Positions 55,404 through 64,000 of a stretch of DNA of 64,000 bases are shown piece after piece. The first letter of the stretch is position 1; each line of letters starts with the position of its first letter. The notes under the pieces are model-generated. The model was not told the origin of the DNA. It saw nothing but the letters and a program-made list of their open reading frames with translations, and did not search any database. The translations under genes were made by a program, and so were the position numbers. This stretch comes from Neobacillus sp. CF12 (GTDB lineage Bacteria; Bacillota; Bacilli; Bacillales; Cytobacillaceae), in assembly GCF_030348765.1 (NCBI RefSeq), contig NZ_JAUCEU010000007.1, forward strand, positions 2,611,001 through 2,675,000. Direction: 5' to 3'.

Positions 55404-56371
55404 TCAATAGTTTAAGTACACCTTCACAAACTTAGATAAATCACTGAATTTGTTTCCATATTTTTGAGAATATATCTTCATCCATTTTAAAATATGCCCT
55501 ATATATCCATAATAGATATAGCCATCTTTGAGAAGTATGAGTTTCACTTTTGTACTATCGTTTAGCTGAATGGTTAATTCCCTAAAATCTTCATTGTTCT
55601 AGAGAATTGCTGATTGGGTCCGTATTTTCTCCACGAAGGAAAGGTTTTGTTTTATTCAGCTCTTTAACAAAATCATTTAAAATTTTCATATCGGCAATAA
55701 GATGATAATTCTCAACGCTTTTATCCCAATCGCTGAATGTTCTATATTCTGCACTCGATACATTACCAACCGTTTTTAATTTACCAAAAACATCTTTGCC
55801 ACTATTTATTGTTATTCCGTTGAGGTTTTCATAAAACTCTGCGTAAGGTTCCCCATCTCGTTCTCCGTAAGTCATTATCCTAAAATTTGAATCGTAGCCT
55901 TTAGCAGAAAAAACATCTGCTATTCCTATTGTTGATGCAAATTCTTCATCATAGGCTTCTTGTTTACTCCATTCATCAATAGTTCCTTTCGTTGTCCCAA
56001 GTTTCTCTCCTATAATTGCTTTTGCATTTTCCGCACCTATTTCTGTTCTTGTTTGAGTATAAATCTTTCCGTTGAATACAATTAATCCAATCATATCGGA
56101 TTTTTACACCATCACTATTAATAGCAATTGGTGTATTTTGATTGTTTGTTGTGCCATTGGGAGAAAAAACATTATTATTAAATAAAGACAATGTTCCAAC
56201 GGATAAAAGTAAGCCAGCTACGATACCAATACTTGTTAAACTATATCCTTTTCTATTGTTTTTCATTTCTTTCTTCGCTTTTAGAATACCAATCTTACTT
56301 CTTTCACTTAGTCCTTTTGGTATTTCAATTCTTTTCATTTCTTGTTTAATCTTATTGCTCATATACACCAT
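55404..56371 (-). pseudogene. Broken anti-sigma-type membrane protein
   Basis: Three frames together make a protein of about 320 residues. Frame one (from 56371) has a cytoplasmic part, a membrane segment (SIGIVAGLLLSVGTLSLF) and stops matching near VKI; frame two (to 55591) carries IVFNGKIYTQTRTEIG, IDEWSKQEAYDEEFASTIG and FGKLKTV; frame three carries NEDFRELTIQLND to the stop at 55404. Each join needs one base removed (an A in the AAAAA run near 56100, and one base near 55600). It is a paralogue of the intact protein at 47160. Its former sigma partner, just upstream, is broken as well. Confidence 0.85.
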
Positions 56372-56875
56372 CTCCTTTCAATTTTTTACGGAGCTTGTCT
56401 AAAGCCCTATATAAAATTGTCTTTGCTGTACCCAAAGGTATATCAAGGGATTTCGAAACTTCTTTAATAGTCAAACCTTCGTAAAATCTTAAAATAATTA
56501 CACTTTTCTCATCTTCATTTAATCGTTCGATTAGGTCTAGAACTGTTATTTCTAAATCAATGTCCTCATTTACATCTCCAGATTGAACTCCTCGTATTGG
56601 GGCTTCATTTGAACAACGTTTTTTTTGCTTACGAAGCAAATCAATAGCACAACTAATCGCAATTCTTATTAACCAAGTTTTAAAATATTTTGGTTCTTTA
56701 AGATTTTTAATTGATTTAAATGAACGATAGCTGTCTCCTGAACAACATCAAGAGCATCGCTTTGATTTTTTACATATACAAATGCTGTTCGATAAATGTC
56801 TTGTTAATATTGCTGGAATAATGTCAGAAATGCTTTATCATTGCCTTTTTGTGCTTTCTTAATTAAATACAACAA
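56352..56875 (-). pseudogene. Broken ECF sigma factor
   Basis: An open frame from 56639 gives region 4 (RLNEDEKSVIILRFYEGLTI, KEVSKSLDIPLGTAKTILYR). Upstream the frame for region 2 is visible from a TTG at 56875 with AAGGAGGTGG upstream: LYLIKKAQKGNDKAF, then a TAA in place of a sense codon in LFQQY*QDIYRTAF, then QSDALDVVQETA, where one missing T shifts the frame into YRSFKSIKNLKEP and TWLIRIAISCAIDLLRKQ. One stop and one frameshift; a typical decayed ECF gene overlapping its anti-sigma partner by 20 nt. Confidence 0.85.
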
Positions 56876-57070
56876 TCGAGCCACCTCCTTAACTTTCTTT
56901 CACCTATTAGACGGAGAATTAAATCATTTGGCTTTAATTTATTTATCTTTCTTCTAAAAATATAATCGCCCCTTAGAGGACGATATATTGACGATGCTTA
57001 ATTAAAAAGCCTTATTCTATTATCCTGCTCCGATAGCTTAAGTACATTTTTTCACAATCTTAATTTCAAA

Positions 57071-57316
57071 TTAAAATAATATCGAGATCTCATTAAGCCT
57101 TTCCCGAATCACTAACACCTGCTCACCCGCATTTGATTTTCCACAGAAAAAATAGACGGTAAATCCTTCAACAACAACGATTATCCCTGAAGTATTCCCG
57201 TATGGATCCCACATGGATTTGATGTTAAACCATGCATAGGCGGAAGGAAGCAGCATGAGTCCATTCACCAATAATGCCACGGATGGAACACGAAAGATAT
57301 TTTTCCAGTCAGTGGT
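57071..57316 (-). pseudogene. YhgE/Pip N-terminal fragment
   Basis: Reading back from 57307, WKNIFRVPSVALLVNGLM and LLPSAYAWFNIKSMWDPYGN, followed by TSGI, are the hallmark N-terminus of YhgE/Pip (phage infection protein) membrane proteins. After that the match is lost and the frame ends at 57071 after unrelated residues. An in-frame TAA upstream removes the start. The rest of a 700+-residue protein is absent, so this is a remnant. Confidence 0.7.
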
Positions 57317-57628
57317 TTATATGCTCCATATTTTCCTCATTGATAAAAACACACCCATTTCACTACATAATATTTTTATTGTTGTAATAAATGTTGTTTT
57401 TATCTCAAAACAAATGTGTTAGGCTCTCCCCCTATCCCCACTAGAAAAGATTCGATTCTTAAAGGATAGGCTCTGTTATTATTCATTGTTGATTTTCGTT
57501 TAGGTATGAGAATTCATAGGCGGAGAATTTCCTGCTAATGTATATAGAGGAAGCATAAGAAGTAGAATTAAGCGGAGATATTCCGATTAACTGCTCTAAA
57601 TAAGACACAATCTAAAGATTTGGATAAT

Positions 57629-57702
57629 ATAAACGGAAAAACTTCCTTTATTTTTAAGGAAATATGGGTATTTCCCAATTTAGCCGGAATTTTACCGTTT
57701 AT
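57629..57702. repeat. Long imperfect hairpin in gene-poor DNA
   Basis: ATAAACGG-AAAA-TTCC near 57629 pairs with GGAA-TTTT-CCGTTTAT ending at 57702, with a smaller AAGGAAAT / ATTTCC stem inside. The gap 57317-57814 holds no gene I can see. Confidence 0.5.
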
Positions 57703-57814
57703 TTTTCAAACACAGTGAAATCAACATCATTCAGTTATAACAGAGCCAAAGGATAAAGAAAAAACCAATCCGCCTATTATGGAAAATTAGGTTCCTTGAC
57801 TTTCATCAAAACAA

Positions 57815-57920
57815 TTAATTATGACCAACGATTGGATGTGGTATATATGGTTCCTCTAGAAACGCTATTTCTTCAGCTGTTAGCTTAACTGATAGTGCAC
57901 CTACTGCATCTTCAAGAGAA
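57815..57920 (-). pseudogene. Aldo/keto reductase C-terminal fragment
   Basis: The minus strand encodes LEDAVGALSVKLTAEEIAFL, then EEPYIPHPIVGHN and a stop. This is the C-terminal tail of Bacillus aldo/keto reductases (AKR), which end in EPYVPHPIVG-like sequence. The frame continues to 58018 but its earlier residues (MISLDNENVLLYRQ) do not match the family, so only the tail remains. Confidence 0.65.
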
Positions 57921-58069
57921 AGGCAGACTTCCACTGAAGAATTTGACCTAAGTATATATGATGTCACCACTCGTATTTGTCGATATAATAAGACATTCTC
58001 GTTATCCAAAGATATCACCCACTTGTTTAGTAGCTAAATAAAATTGATTAGTCCCTAGAGGTGTTTAAA

Positions 58070-58651
58070 ATGATGGTCCGTTTTGAAAACAAGGAAATTC
58101 CTACACTTGAGACTGAAAAGTATCTATTAAGAAGTCTCACACTTGAAGATGCCCCAAAATTATTCGTTTTTATGAGCGATGCAGAGACAATGAAATTTAT
58201 CACTCCTCATCCCGTACAAACACTTGAAGAAATGGAAGAGAAAATAAAGAATCATCTTGCAAACTTTCAAAAGGAAAAAGAAATTCCATGGGTGATTATC
58301 GATAAGAATAGTAGTGAAGTGATTGGTATGTTTTGCCTTCACAAGCTTCATATGTGGCATAGAAAAGCAGAATTAGGAGCCATTCTTCACCCAGGTTATC
58401 AAAGAATGGGTTTCATGTCGGAGGTTTTAAAAAGAATATTACCTTTCGGATTTAATGAACTTGCATTAAATCGCATTGTTGGGGACATATTTGCAGAAAA
58501 TCTAGGTTCAAAAAGGCTTATGGAGAAATTTTGGTTCCATAAAGACGGGATACTGCGGCAAAAGGATTTTGACCGGTCTAGGTATCACGATACCATTGTC
58601 TATTCATTATTAAAGGTTGAGTACGACCAAAGAAGCATTGACCTATACTAG
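58070..58651 (+). CDS. GNAT acetyltransferase (RimJ/RimL type)
   Basis: 193 residues with the RimJ-like plan: substrate part ETEKYLLRSLTLEDAPKLF, then IGMFCLHKLHMWHRKAELGA, the acetyl-CoA pyrophosphate loop HPGYQRMGFMSEVL, and NRIVGDIFAENLGSKRLMEK. It transfers acetyl from acetyl-CoA to a protein N-terminus or a small amine; the substrate is not clear. Start set at 58070 with GAGGTG 6 nt upstream; a GTG at 58061 overlaps that site. Single gene with its own terminator. Confidence 0.9.
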   Translation: MMVRFENKEIPTLETEKYLLRSLTLEDAPKLFVFMSDAETMKFITPHPVQTLEEMEEKIKNHLANFQKEKEIPWVIIDKNSSEVIGMFCLHKLHMWHRKAELGAILHPGYQRMGFMSEVLKRILPFGFNELALNRIVGDIFAENLGSKRLMEKFWFHKDGILRQKDFDRSRYHDTIVYSLLKVEYDQRSIDLY

Positions 58652-58656
58652 AACCC

Positions 58657-58683
58657 AAAAAGGGAGCCTTGGCCCCCTTTTTT
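58657..58683. terminator. Terminator after GNAT gene, probably bidirectional
   Basis: AAAAGGG-GCC / GGC-CCCTTTT arms with A run before and T run after, between convergent genes. Confidence 0.82.
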
Positions 58684-58700
58684 GATAGTAATCATTATGA

Positions 58701-59435
58701 TTATTTTAACGTACGTTTTAGGAACTCCCTTGTACGTTTTTGTGTTGGATTATTGAAAATTTGCTCAGGGCTTCCTTCTTCTGCAATAACTCCCTTATCC
58801 ATAAAGACAACACGGTCAGAAACTTCTTTTGCAAATTCCATTTCATGTGTGACAATCAACATCGTAAGACCAGATTCAGCGAGCTCCTTCATGACTTTTA
58901 GAACCTCTCCTACCATTTCAGGATCAAGAGCTGACGTCGGTTCATCGAATAACATCACATCTGGCTCCATGGAAAGTGCTCTTGCAATCGCCACACGCTG
59001 CTTTTGACCGCCAGATAGTTGCTTTGGCTTCGCGTTGATATATTTGTCCATTCCAACAACCTTCAAGTATTTCATCGCGACTCTTTCGGCTTCTTCCTTG
59101 GAGCGTTTTAATACCTTTATTTGTCCTACCACACAATTGTTAATGACATTGTGATTGTTAAATAAGTTAAATTGTTGGAACACCATGCCTAAATGCTTCC
59201 GGTAATCAGCTGCATCATGATTGTCATCCAGAATATTTTCACCATGGTAGATAATATGCCCGCCGCTCGGTTTTTCTAATAGATTAATACAACGAAGAAG
59301 AGTTGATTTACCAGATCCTGAGGATCCGATAATGGAGACTACTTCTCCTTTGTTCACCGAAAAATCAATGTCTTTTAATACTTCATGCGTTCCAAAGGAT
59401 TTGTTTAAATGTTGAATATCAATAATCTTTTCCAT
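58701..59435 (-). CDS. Polar amino-acid ABC transporter ATPase
   Basis: 244 residues, a complete GlnQ/HisP-type ATPase: Walker [15 protein letters not shown]-loop [10 protein letters not shown], signature [13 protein letters not shown], Walker [13 protein letters not shown] and H-loop IVTHEM. It energises uptake by the permease encoded just upstream. It is the last gene of a three-gene operon under a lysine riboswitch, which points to lysine import. Confidence 0.96.
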   Translation of the reverse strand: MEKIIDIQHLNKSFGTHEVLKDIDFSVNKGEVVSIIGSSGSGKSTLLRCINLLEKPSGGHIIYHGENILDDNHDAADYRKHLGMVFQQFNLFNNHNVINNCVVGQIKVLKRSKEEAERVAMKYLKVVGMDKYINAKPKQLSGGQKQRVAIARALSMEPDVMLFDEPTSALDPEMVGEVLKVMKELAESGLTMLIVTHEMEFAKEVSDRVVFMDKGVIAEEGSPEQIFNNPTQKRTREFLKRTLK

Positions 59436-59457
59436 ATTCTCTCTCCTCCTTCTCTAC

Positions 59458-60195
59458 TTATTTTTGATTCACTTGTGTATCGTTTCCAATCATCGTATAG
59501 TTGTCAGCGCCATCTAATCTCTTTTCAATGTATAGCAATATTCTTGTTACAATAAAGGTCATCACAAAATAAATCATACAGGCTACGAAAAATGATTCAA
59601 AATATCTAAAGTTATTACCTGATATTGATTTTGTGACGAAATATAACTCTGTAACGGAGATAACATTCAGAACGGACGTATCTTTAATATTAATAACGAA
59701 TTGATTTCCTGTTGCCGGTAGAATATTTCGGATAACCTGTGGCAATACCACATTCCACATCGTTTGGAAATGTGTCATTCCAATAGCATGCGCTGCTTCG
59801 AACTGTCCTTTATCGACCGAAACAATCCCTCCACGTACAATTTCAGCCATATAGGCTCCCGTATTAATCGATACAACAATTATCGCTGCAACAAAAACAT
59901 TCATATCGATACCAAATGCTAACGCAGAACCATAATAGATTACCATTGCTTGTACAATCATCGGTGTTCCACGGAAGAATTCAATATAGATTGATAGAAT
60001 TGCGTTAATCACATTTAACAAAGCTTTTTTGGCACCACGTTCAGGCATGGGGATTGTTCGGACTACCCCTGCTGCTAATCCAATGATTGCCCCAATAATC
60101 GTCCCTATAAGAGAAATCAACAGTGTTAAACCAGCGCCACGAAGGAACATAGGCCAGTTTTCTGCAATTATTTTAATGACCCACTCAAGACTCAT
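59458..60195 (-). CDS. Amino-acid ABC transporter permease
   Basis: 245 residues, HisMQ type, with about five membrane segments and the cytoplasmic EAA loop FEAAHAIGMTHFQTMWNVVL. Homodimer or paired use is possible, as no second permease gene is present. Between the binding-protein and ATPase genes, all on the minus strand, with short gaps (62 and 22 nt). Confidence 0.95.
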   Translation of the reverse strand: MSLEWVIKIIAENWPMFLRGAGLTLLISLIGTIIGAIIGLAAGVVRTIPMPERGAKKALLNVINAILSIYIEFFRGTPMIVQAMVIYYGSALAFGIDMNVFVAAIIVVSINTGAYMAEIVRGGIVSVDKGQFEAAHAIGMTHFQTMWNVVLPQVIRNILPATGNQFVINIKDTSVLNVISVTELYFVTKSISGNNFRYFESFFVACMIYFVMTFIVTRILLYIEKRLDGADNYTMIGNDTQVNQK

Positions 60196-60257
60196 CTTTT
60201 ATCCTCCTTTACTGTATAAAACCGACTGTATGATTCTATACAGCCGGTTTCTCATGA

Positions 60258-61094
60258 TTAGTTTGCTGCTGGTTGATTCTTAATAGCATTATCCATAATG
60301 CTTGTGCGGTCTTCCTCAGAAATACCTGCTAAAATTTCATTGATTTTATCCGTTAAGTCACTGCCCTTTTTAAGGCCGACAGCGATTGCTGTATCATCTG
60401 CTGATGTTTTAAATCCTTCTTCAAATTCAACCATTACATAGTTTTCGTTTGCTGCTGAGGCACTAACTCCTTCTGGACGCTCTGAAACGTATCCATCAAT
60501 CATTCCTGATTCAAGGGCTACTCTCATTGCTGGGAAGTTGTCCATCGCTGTTTTCTTGTCTACACCTTTAATTTGATCAATCACTGAATAGTGGAAGGTA
60601 TTTAATTGAGCTGTAACTTTTGCTCCTTTGAAATCTTGGATAGAAGTCACACCTTCGTACTTGCTGCCTTTTTTCACAACCATCACTAAATTGGATGTGT
60701 AGTAATTATCTGAAAAGTCGATTGTTTCTTTACGATCTGCTGTTGGTGACATACCAGCGATAATTGCATCAATTTTACCTGATGTTAAAGCCGGTACAAG
60801 GCCATCCCACTCTGTTTTGACAATCACTAATTCTTTTCCTAAACCTTCAGCAACCTTTTTTGCAATTTCCACATCATAGCCGCCTGCATATTCTGCTGAG
60901 CCACCGATTTTAACACCACCATTAGAATCATCGTTTTGAGTCCAGTTAAAAGGGGCATAGCCAGCTTCAAGACCAACCTTAAAAGTATTATCATCTGATG
61001 ATTCTGCACCAGAACTTTTACTTGTCCCACATCCTGCTAAAAGAAGAATGGTTGAAACGAACAAAACTATAACTATCGTAAACTTGTTTTTCAT
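60258..61094 (-). CDS. Amino-acid-binding lipoprotein, predicted for lysine
   Basis: 278 residues. A lipoprotein signal ends with lipobox LLAGC at about residues 18-22; the mature part is an SBP family 3 domain (VGLEAGYAPFNW, GLGKELVIVKTEWDGLVPAL, IIAGMSPTADRKETIDFSDN, GYVSERPEGV). The start at 61094 has AGGAGGAG 7 nt upstream; the ATG nine codons earlier is less likely. The lysine riboswitch in the leader and the operon with ATPase and permease make lysine, or a related basic amino acid, the likely ligand. Confidence 0.94.
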   Translation of the reverse strand: MKNKFTIVIVLFVSTILLLAGCGTSKSSGAESSDDNTFKVGLEAGYAPFNWTQNDDSNGGVKIGGSAEYAGGYDVEIAKKVAEGLGKELVIVKTEWDGLVPALTSGKIDAIIAGMSPTADRKETIDFSDNYYTSNLVMVVKKGSKYEGVTSIQDFKGAKVTAQLNTFHYSVIDQIKGVDKKTAMDNFPAMRVALESGMIDGYVSERPEGVSASAANENYVMVEFEEGFKTSADDTAIAVGLKKGSDLTDKINEILAGISEEDRTSIMDNAIKNQPAAN

Positions 61095-61136
61095 GATTTC
61101 TCTCCTCCTGTTTTTTTCCATAGATTATTAAAACAA

Positions 61137-61166
61137 CAAAAAACGACCTGAGATAAACTCAGGTCG
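61137..61166 (-). terminator. Expression-platform terminator of lysine riboswitch
   Basis: CGACCTGAG / CTCAGGTCG arms (61144-61152, 61158-61166) followed on the minus strand by TTTTTTGTTG; 43 nt before the binding-protein start. Confidence 0.9.
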
Positions 61167-61208
61167 CAATATGCGTCGTTCCCTAAAGTCCCCTCTTTTA
61201 TCCCAAAT

Positions 61209-61383
61209 GAGATAGCACAACTCAATAAACCGGAGAGTTTATTGAGACAGTCCTGCAGCTCTTAACTACAGACCCAGCATGTAATATTGAGAATATTACA
61301 AACTTCGGCGACATTTCCTTCTCTTTAGTATCACTGCTTCTCATACTCCACTAAAGACTGTTAAATACCGCGCCTCTACCTCA
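61209..61383 (-). ncRNA. Lysine riboswitch (L-box)
   Basis: Minus-strand reading: GAGGTAGAGGCGCGGTATT at the 5' end, then GGAAATGTCGCCGAAG, ATGCTGGGTCTG, GGACTGTC and GTGCTATCTC at the 3' end, pairing with the 5' GAGGTAG as P1. These are the conserved blocks of the lysine aptamer in the right order. A terminator follows before the ABC transporter gene; lysine binding should switch transcription off. Confidence 0.95.
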
Positions 61384-61530
61384 CTGTAAAAAAGTGAGGT
61401 CTTATTAAATTATATTAATATACTACAGCATTTTGTCGAAAACTGTCAACTTGTATTTTATTGGGAATTCTAATGGGACTTTTATGTTATTTTGGAAATC
61501 CGAGTTATCGATCACTATTGTGGGGTTATT

Positions 61531-61567
61531 GTGACCGTAACTCCTTCTTTTTTGAGTTTTCGGTCAC
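61531..61567. repeat. GTGACCG / CGGTCAC hairpin
   Basis: GTGACCG (61531-61537) and CGGTCAC (61561-61567), with TTTTGAGTTTTCG repeated at 61551 and 61579. Weakly related to the GGTCACTCATA repeats at 11721 and 15409. The 61384-61649 stretch holds no gene. Confidence 0.4.
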
Positions 61568-61649
61568 TATAGAGCCCATTTTGAGTTTTCGTCCATAATA
61601 CTACAATGAAAAATTCACTTGTTGTTTAAAGGGTATTTTTAGGCTTCCC

Positions 61650-61703
61650 CATAAAACATAAAGACACCCACAAACGTCGGTTTAGCAACATTTGTGGGTG
61701 CCT
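61650..61703 (-). terminator. Terminator of the tRNA array
   Basis: GACACCCACAAA / TTTGTGGGTGCC arms (61662-61673, 61691-61702), just after the last tRNA-Leu. Confidence 0.85.
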
Positions 61704-61709
61704 TTTAGA

Positions 61710-61791
61710 TACCGGTGGTCGGGGTCGAACCGACACTCCTTGCGGAACACGATTTTGAGTCGTGCGCGTCTGCCAATTCCGCCACACCGGC
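61710..61791 (-). tRNA. tRNA-Leu (CAA)
   Basis: Last gene of the array. Acceptor arms GCCGGTG / CACCGGT, long variable arm, anticodon loop CTCAAAA; CCA not encoded. Confidence 0.94.
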
Positions 61792-61814
61792 ATAATAAAA
61801 TTTTGTAAAGGTAA

Positions 61815-61900
61815 TGCCGAGGACCGGAATCGAACCGGTACGGTAGTCACCTACCGCAGGATTTTAAGTCCTGTGCGTCTGCCAGTTCCGCCACCCCGGC
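61815..61900 (-). tRNA. tRNA-Leu (TAA)
   Basis: Acceptor GCCGGGG / CCTCGGC, long variable arm, anticodon loop CTTAAAA; CCA not encoded. Confidence 0.94.
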
Positions 61901-61939
61901 GCAATGAAAAGCGCTATAAAACATAAATTAAATTCTTGA

Positions 61940-62010
<71 letters not shown>

Positions 62011-62016
62011 ATATAA

Positions 62017-62091
62017 TGGAGCGGAAGACGGGATTCGAACCCGCGACCCCCACCTTGGCAAGGTGGTGTTCTACCACTGAACTACTTCCGC
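62017..62091 (-). tRNA. tRNA-Gly (GCC)
   Basis: Acceptor GCGGAAG / CTTCCGC, anticodon loop TTGCCAA; CCA encoded. Confidence 0.95.
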
Positions 62092-62095
62092 AAAT

Positions 62096-62170
62096 TGGCT
62101 GGGCTAGCTGGATTTGAACCAACGCATGTCGCAGTCAAAGTGCGATGCCTTACCGCTTGGCTATAGCCCA
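62096..62170 (-). tRNA. tRNA-Gln (TTG)
   Basis: Acceptor TGGGCTA / TAGCCCA, anticodon loop CTTTGAC; CCA encoded. Confidence 0.95.
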
Positions 62171-62200
62171 ATGATAATTTATTTTTAAATGATTGTTTTA

Positions 62201-62277
62201 TGGGGCGACTGATGGGAATCGAACCCACGAATGCCTGAACCACAATCAGGTGCGTTAACCACTTCGCCACAATCGCC
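62201..62277 (-). tRNA. tRNA-His (GTG)
   Basis: Extra 5' G pairing with C73 as usual for tRNA-His, anticodon loop ATTGTGG; CCA encoded. Confidence 0.95.
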
Positions 62278-62291
62278 ACAATAAAATTTAT

Positions 62292-62365
62292 TGGCAGGGG
62301 TAGTAGGAATTGAACCCACACCAAAGGTTTTGGAGACCTTCGTTCTACCTTTAAACTATACCCCT
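62292..62365 (-). tRNA. tRNA-Trp (CCA)
   Basis: Acceptor AGGGGTA / TACCCCT, anticodon loop CTCCAAA; 3' CCA encoded. Confidence 0.95.
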
Positions 62366-62398
62366 ATAAAATTTAACTATTTTGCTTTGCAAAAAATT

Positions 62399-62483
62399 TG
62401 GTGGAGGGGGACGGATTCGAACCGCCGAACCCGGAGGGAGCGGATTTACAGTCCGCCGCGTTTAGCCACTTCGCTACCCCTCC
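62399..62483 (-). tRNA. tRNA-Tyr (GTA)
   Basis: Acceptor GGAGGGG / CCCCTCC, long variable arm, anticodon loop CTGTAAA; CCA encoded. Confidence 0.95.
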
Positions 62484-62508
62484 ACATATTATGATGATAA
62501 AAACCAAA

Positions 62509-62584
<76 letters not shown>

Positions 62585-62609
62585 AAGCATATAATCAATA
62601 GAATAAAAA

Positions 62610-62685
62610 TGGTGGCTCAGGACGGAATCGAACCGCCGACACAAGGATTTTCAGTCCTTTGCTCTACCGACTGAGCTACTGAGCC
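62610..62685 (-). tRNA. tRNA-Phe (GAA)
   Basis: Acceptor GGCTCAG / CTGAGCC, anticodon loop CTGAAAA; CCA encoded. Confidence 0.95.
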
Positions 62686-62710
62686 ACATAATTTAGCCAT
62701 TTAATAAAAA

Positions 62711-62787
62711 TGGCGGTCTGGACGGGACTCGAACCCGCGACCTCCTGCGTGACAGGCAGGCATTCTAACCAACTGAACTACCAGACC
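62711..62787 (-). tRNA. tRNA-Asp (GTC)
   Basis: Acceptor GGTCTGG / CCAGACC, anticodon loop CTGTCAC; CCA encoded. Confidence 0.95.
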
Positions 62788-62790
62788 GAA

Positions 62791-62864
<74 letters not shown>

Positions 62865-63044
62865 ACAATAGAAATTATTTCACTTATCTCATGCCCATAG
62901 TTTGTATGGACTGTATCAATCTCAGAAAGCCTACTCAAGAAGCAGTTCGATTGATACAACTCGCAGTTTATCCTGTGAAGTAACGCTCGTTGCTCCACCC
63001 CGCGATAATAAGTATTAAAGATTATTTCACTTCGTGAAAAATCA
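62865..63044 (-). other. Spacer with remnant of a second tRNA-fMet 5' end
   Basis: 180-nt spacer, much longer than the others (4-37 nt). TGCTCCACCCCGCG at 62991-63004 repeats the 5' 14 nt of tRNA-fMet (62851-62864), and ATTATTTCACTT appears after each copy (62875 and 63021). Between them TGTATCAATC / GATTGATACA (62912-62921, 62949-62958) forms a hairpin. Looks like a partial tRNA duplication. Confidence 0.75.
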
Positions 63045-63120
63045 TGGTGGAGGATGACGGGATCGAACCGCCGACCCTCTGCTTGTAAGGCAGATGCTCT
63101 CCCAGCTGAGCTAATCCTCC
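63045..63120 (-). tRNA. tRNA-Val (TAC)
   Basis: Acceptor GGAGGAT / ATCCTCC, anticodon loop CTTACAA; CCA encoded. Confidence 0.95.
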
Positions 63121-63154
63121 ATTTTTAGAAAACTAATATTTGCTAAGATTCTAA

Positions 63155-63229
63155 TGGTGACCCCTACGGGATTCGAACCCGTGTTACCTCCGTGAAAGGG
63201 AGGTGTCTTAACCACTTGACCAAGGGGCC
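63155..63229 (-). tRNA. tRNA-Glu (TTC)
   Basis: Acceptor GGCCCCT / AGGGGTC, anticodon loop CTTTCAC; CCA encoded. Confidence 0.95.
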
Positions 63230-63252
63230 ATTAATAATAGATTGTGTTTTTA

Positions 63253-63344
63253 TGGCGGAGAGCAAGGGATTTGAACCCTTGAGACAGGGTTACCCGCCTA
63301 CACGATTTCCAATCGTGCTCCTTCGGCCACTCGGACAGCTCTCC
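63253..63344 (-). tRNA. tRNA-Ser (GGA)
   Basis: Acceptor GGAGAGC / GCTCTCC, long variable arm, anticodon loop TTGGAAA; CCA encoded. Confidence 0.95.
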
Positions 63345-63353
63345 ATAAAAGAA

Positions 63354-63428
63354 TGGCTCCGCAGGTAGGACTCGAACCTACGACCGATCGGTTAACAGCC
63401 GATAGCTCTACCACTGAGCTACTGCGGA
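63354..63428 (-). tRNA. tRNA-Asn (GTT)
   Basis: First tRNA after the 5S gene. Acceptor TCCGCAG / CTGCGGA, anticodon loop CTGTTAA; CCA encoded. Confidence 0.95.
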
Positions 63429-63443
63429 ATAATGAAATTTGAA

Positions 63444-63561
<118 letters not shown>

Positions 63562-63694
63562 ACTACTTTTCTCAAAGACAATCTTTATTATACTGTCTTT
63601 TCGATATTTTTCAAGAGGTTTTTGAAAAAAAATCATTCCCTCAAAACTAGATAATTTCAGAAGAAGTTTGTAAAACGAGTTCGCATTAAAAATT

Positions 63695-64000
<306 letters not shown>

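Overview
The window looks like a chromosome segment of a low-GC, spore-forming Bacillaceae, probably Bacillus, Neobacillus or a close relative. The evidence is AT-rich DNA, strong AGGAGG-type ribosome binding sites with frequent TTG and GTG starts, sporulation and germination genes (yhbH, prkA, a GerA-type germinant receptor subunit), shared-ATPase sugar ABC genes with YesMN-type regulators, and a 16-tRNA array after a 5S gene. From the rRNA outward the array reads Asn-Ser-Glu-Val-fMet-Asp-Phe-Thr-Tyr-Trp-His-Gln-Gly-Cys-Leu-Leu, which is the order I know from Bacillus subtilis trnD.

Layout. 1-3.2 kb: a membrane protein cut by the left edge, a 5TM-GGDEF diguanylate cyclase and a KinB-like histidine kinase. 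3.2-11.5 kb: a conserved block on the minus strand (yhbH, prkA, a nitroreductase, trmL, a YhbB-like amidase, queG), interrupted by a small membrane peptide gene and a 21/42-bp tandem repeat, followed by a B3/B4-domain gene and tRNA-Gly. 11.7-15.4 kb: an acyl-CoA dehydrogenase / thiolase / IclR cassette flanked by related palindromic repeats. 15.5-25.3 kb: a sugar locus with binding protein, two permeases, YesL-like protein, YesN/YesM two-component pair and a GH13 alpha-1,6-type glucosidase. A near-identical 25-bp box lies upstream of both the transporter operon and the glucosidase. 25.5-27.6 kb: one polypeptide joining a sigma-like module, a zinc-binding anti-sigma module, a membrane segment and a DUF4179-type outer domain. 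27.8-32.3 kb: a MarR gene with a frameshifted MFS transporter, a YitT protein behind an attenuator-like leader, and an amino-acid permease under a glycine riboswitch. 32.5-34.7 kb: an ECF41 sigma factor with its partner oxidoreductase, frameshifted by a 5-bp duplication, behind a good ECF41 promoter match. 35-40.2 kb: bacterial NO synthase, a kinase broken at its H-box, an intact OmpR-type regulator and a FemABX transferase. 40.4-48.7 kb: an ECF sigma / anti-sigma pair, a bacillopeptidase F-like protease and a 10-repeat Ig-like surface protein, all in one direction. 48.8-53.7 kb: nitronate monooxygenase-like and MDR oxidoreductases, a LysR gene enclosed by about 90-bp inverted repeats, and a 3-hydroxyacyl-CoA dehydrogenase. 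53.8-58 kb: an orphan GerA-type gene, then a gene graveyard (a broken sigma/anti-sigma pair, YhgE/Pip and aldo-keto reductase remnants). 58-61.4 kb: a GNAT acetyltransferase and a lysine-riboswitch ABC importer. 61.65-64 kb: tRNA array, 5S and the 3' end of 23S rRNA.

Taken together the two ends match the B. subtilis rrnD/trnD ... queG-yhbB-trmL-prkA-yhbH neighbourhood as I remember it, and the middle 50 kb is accessory: catabolic cassettes, local regulators and decaying genes. Most modules pair a transport or catabolic unit with its own cis-encoded control. No prophage, CRISPR array or intact insertion sequence was found.
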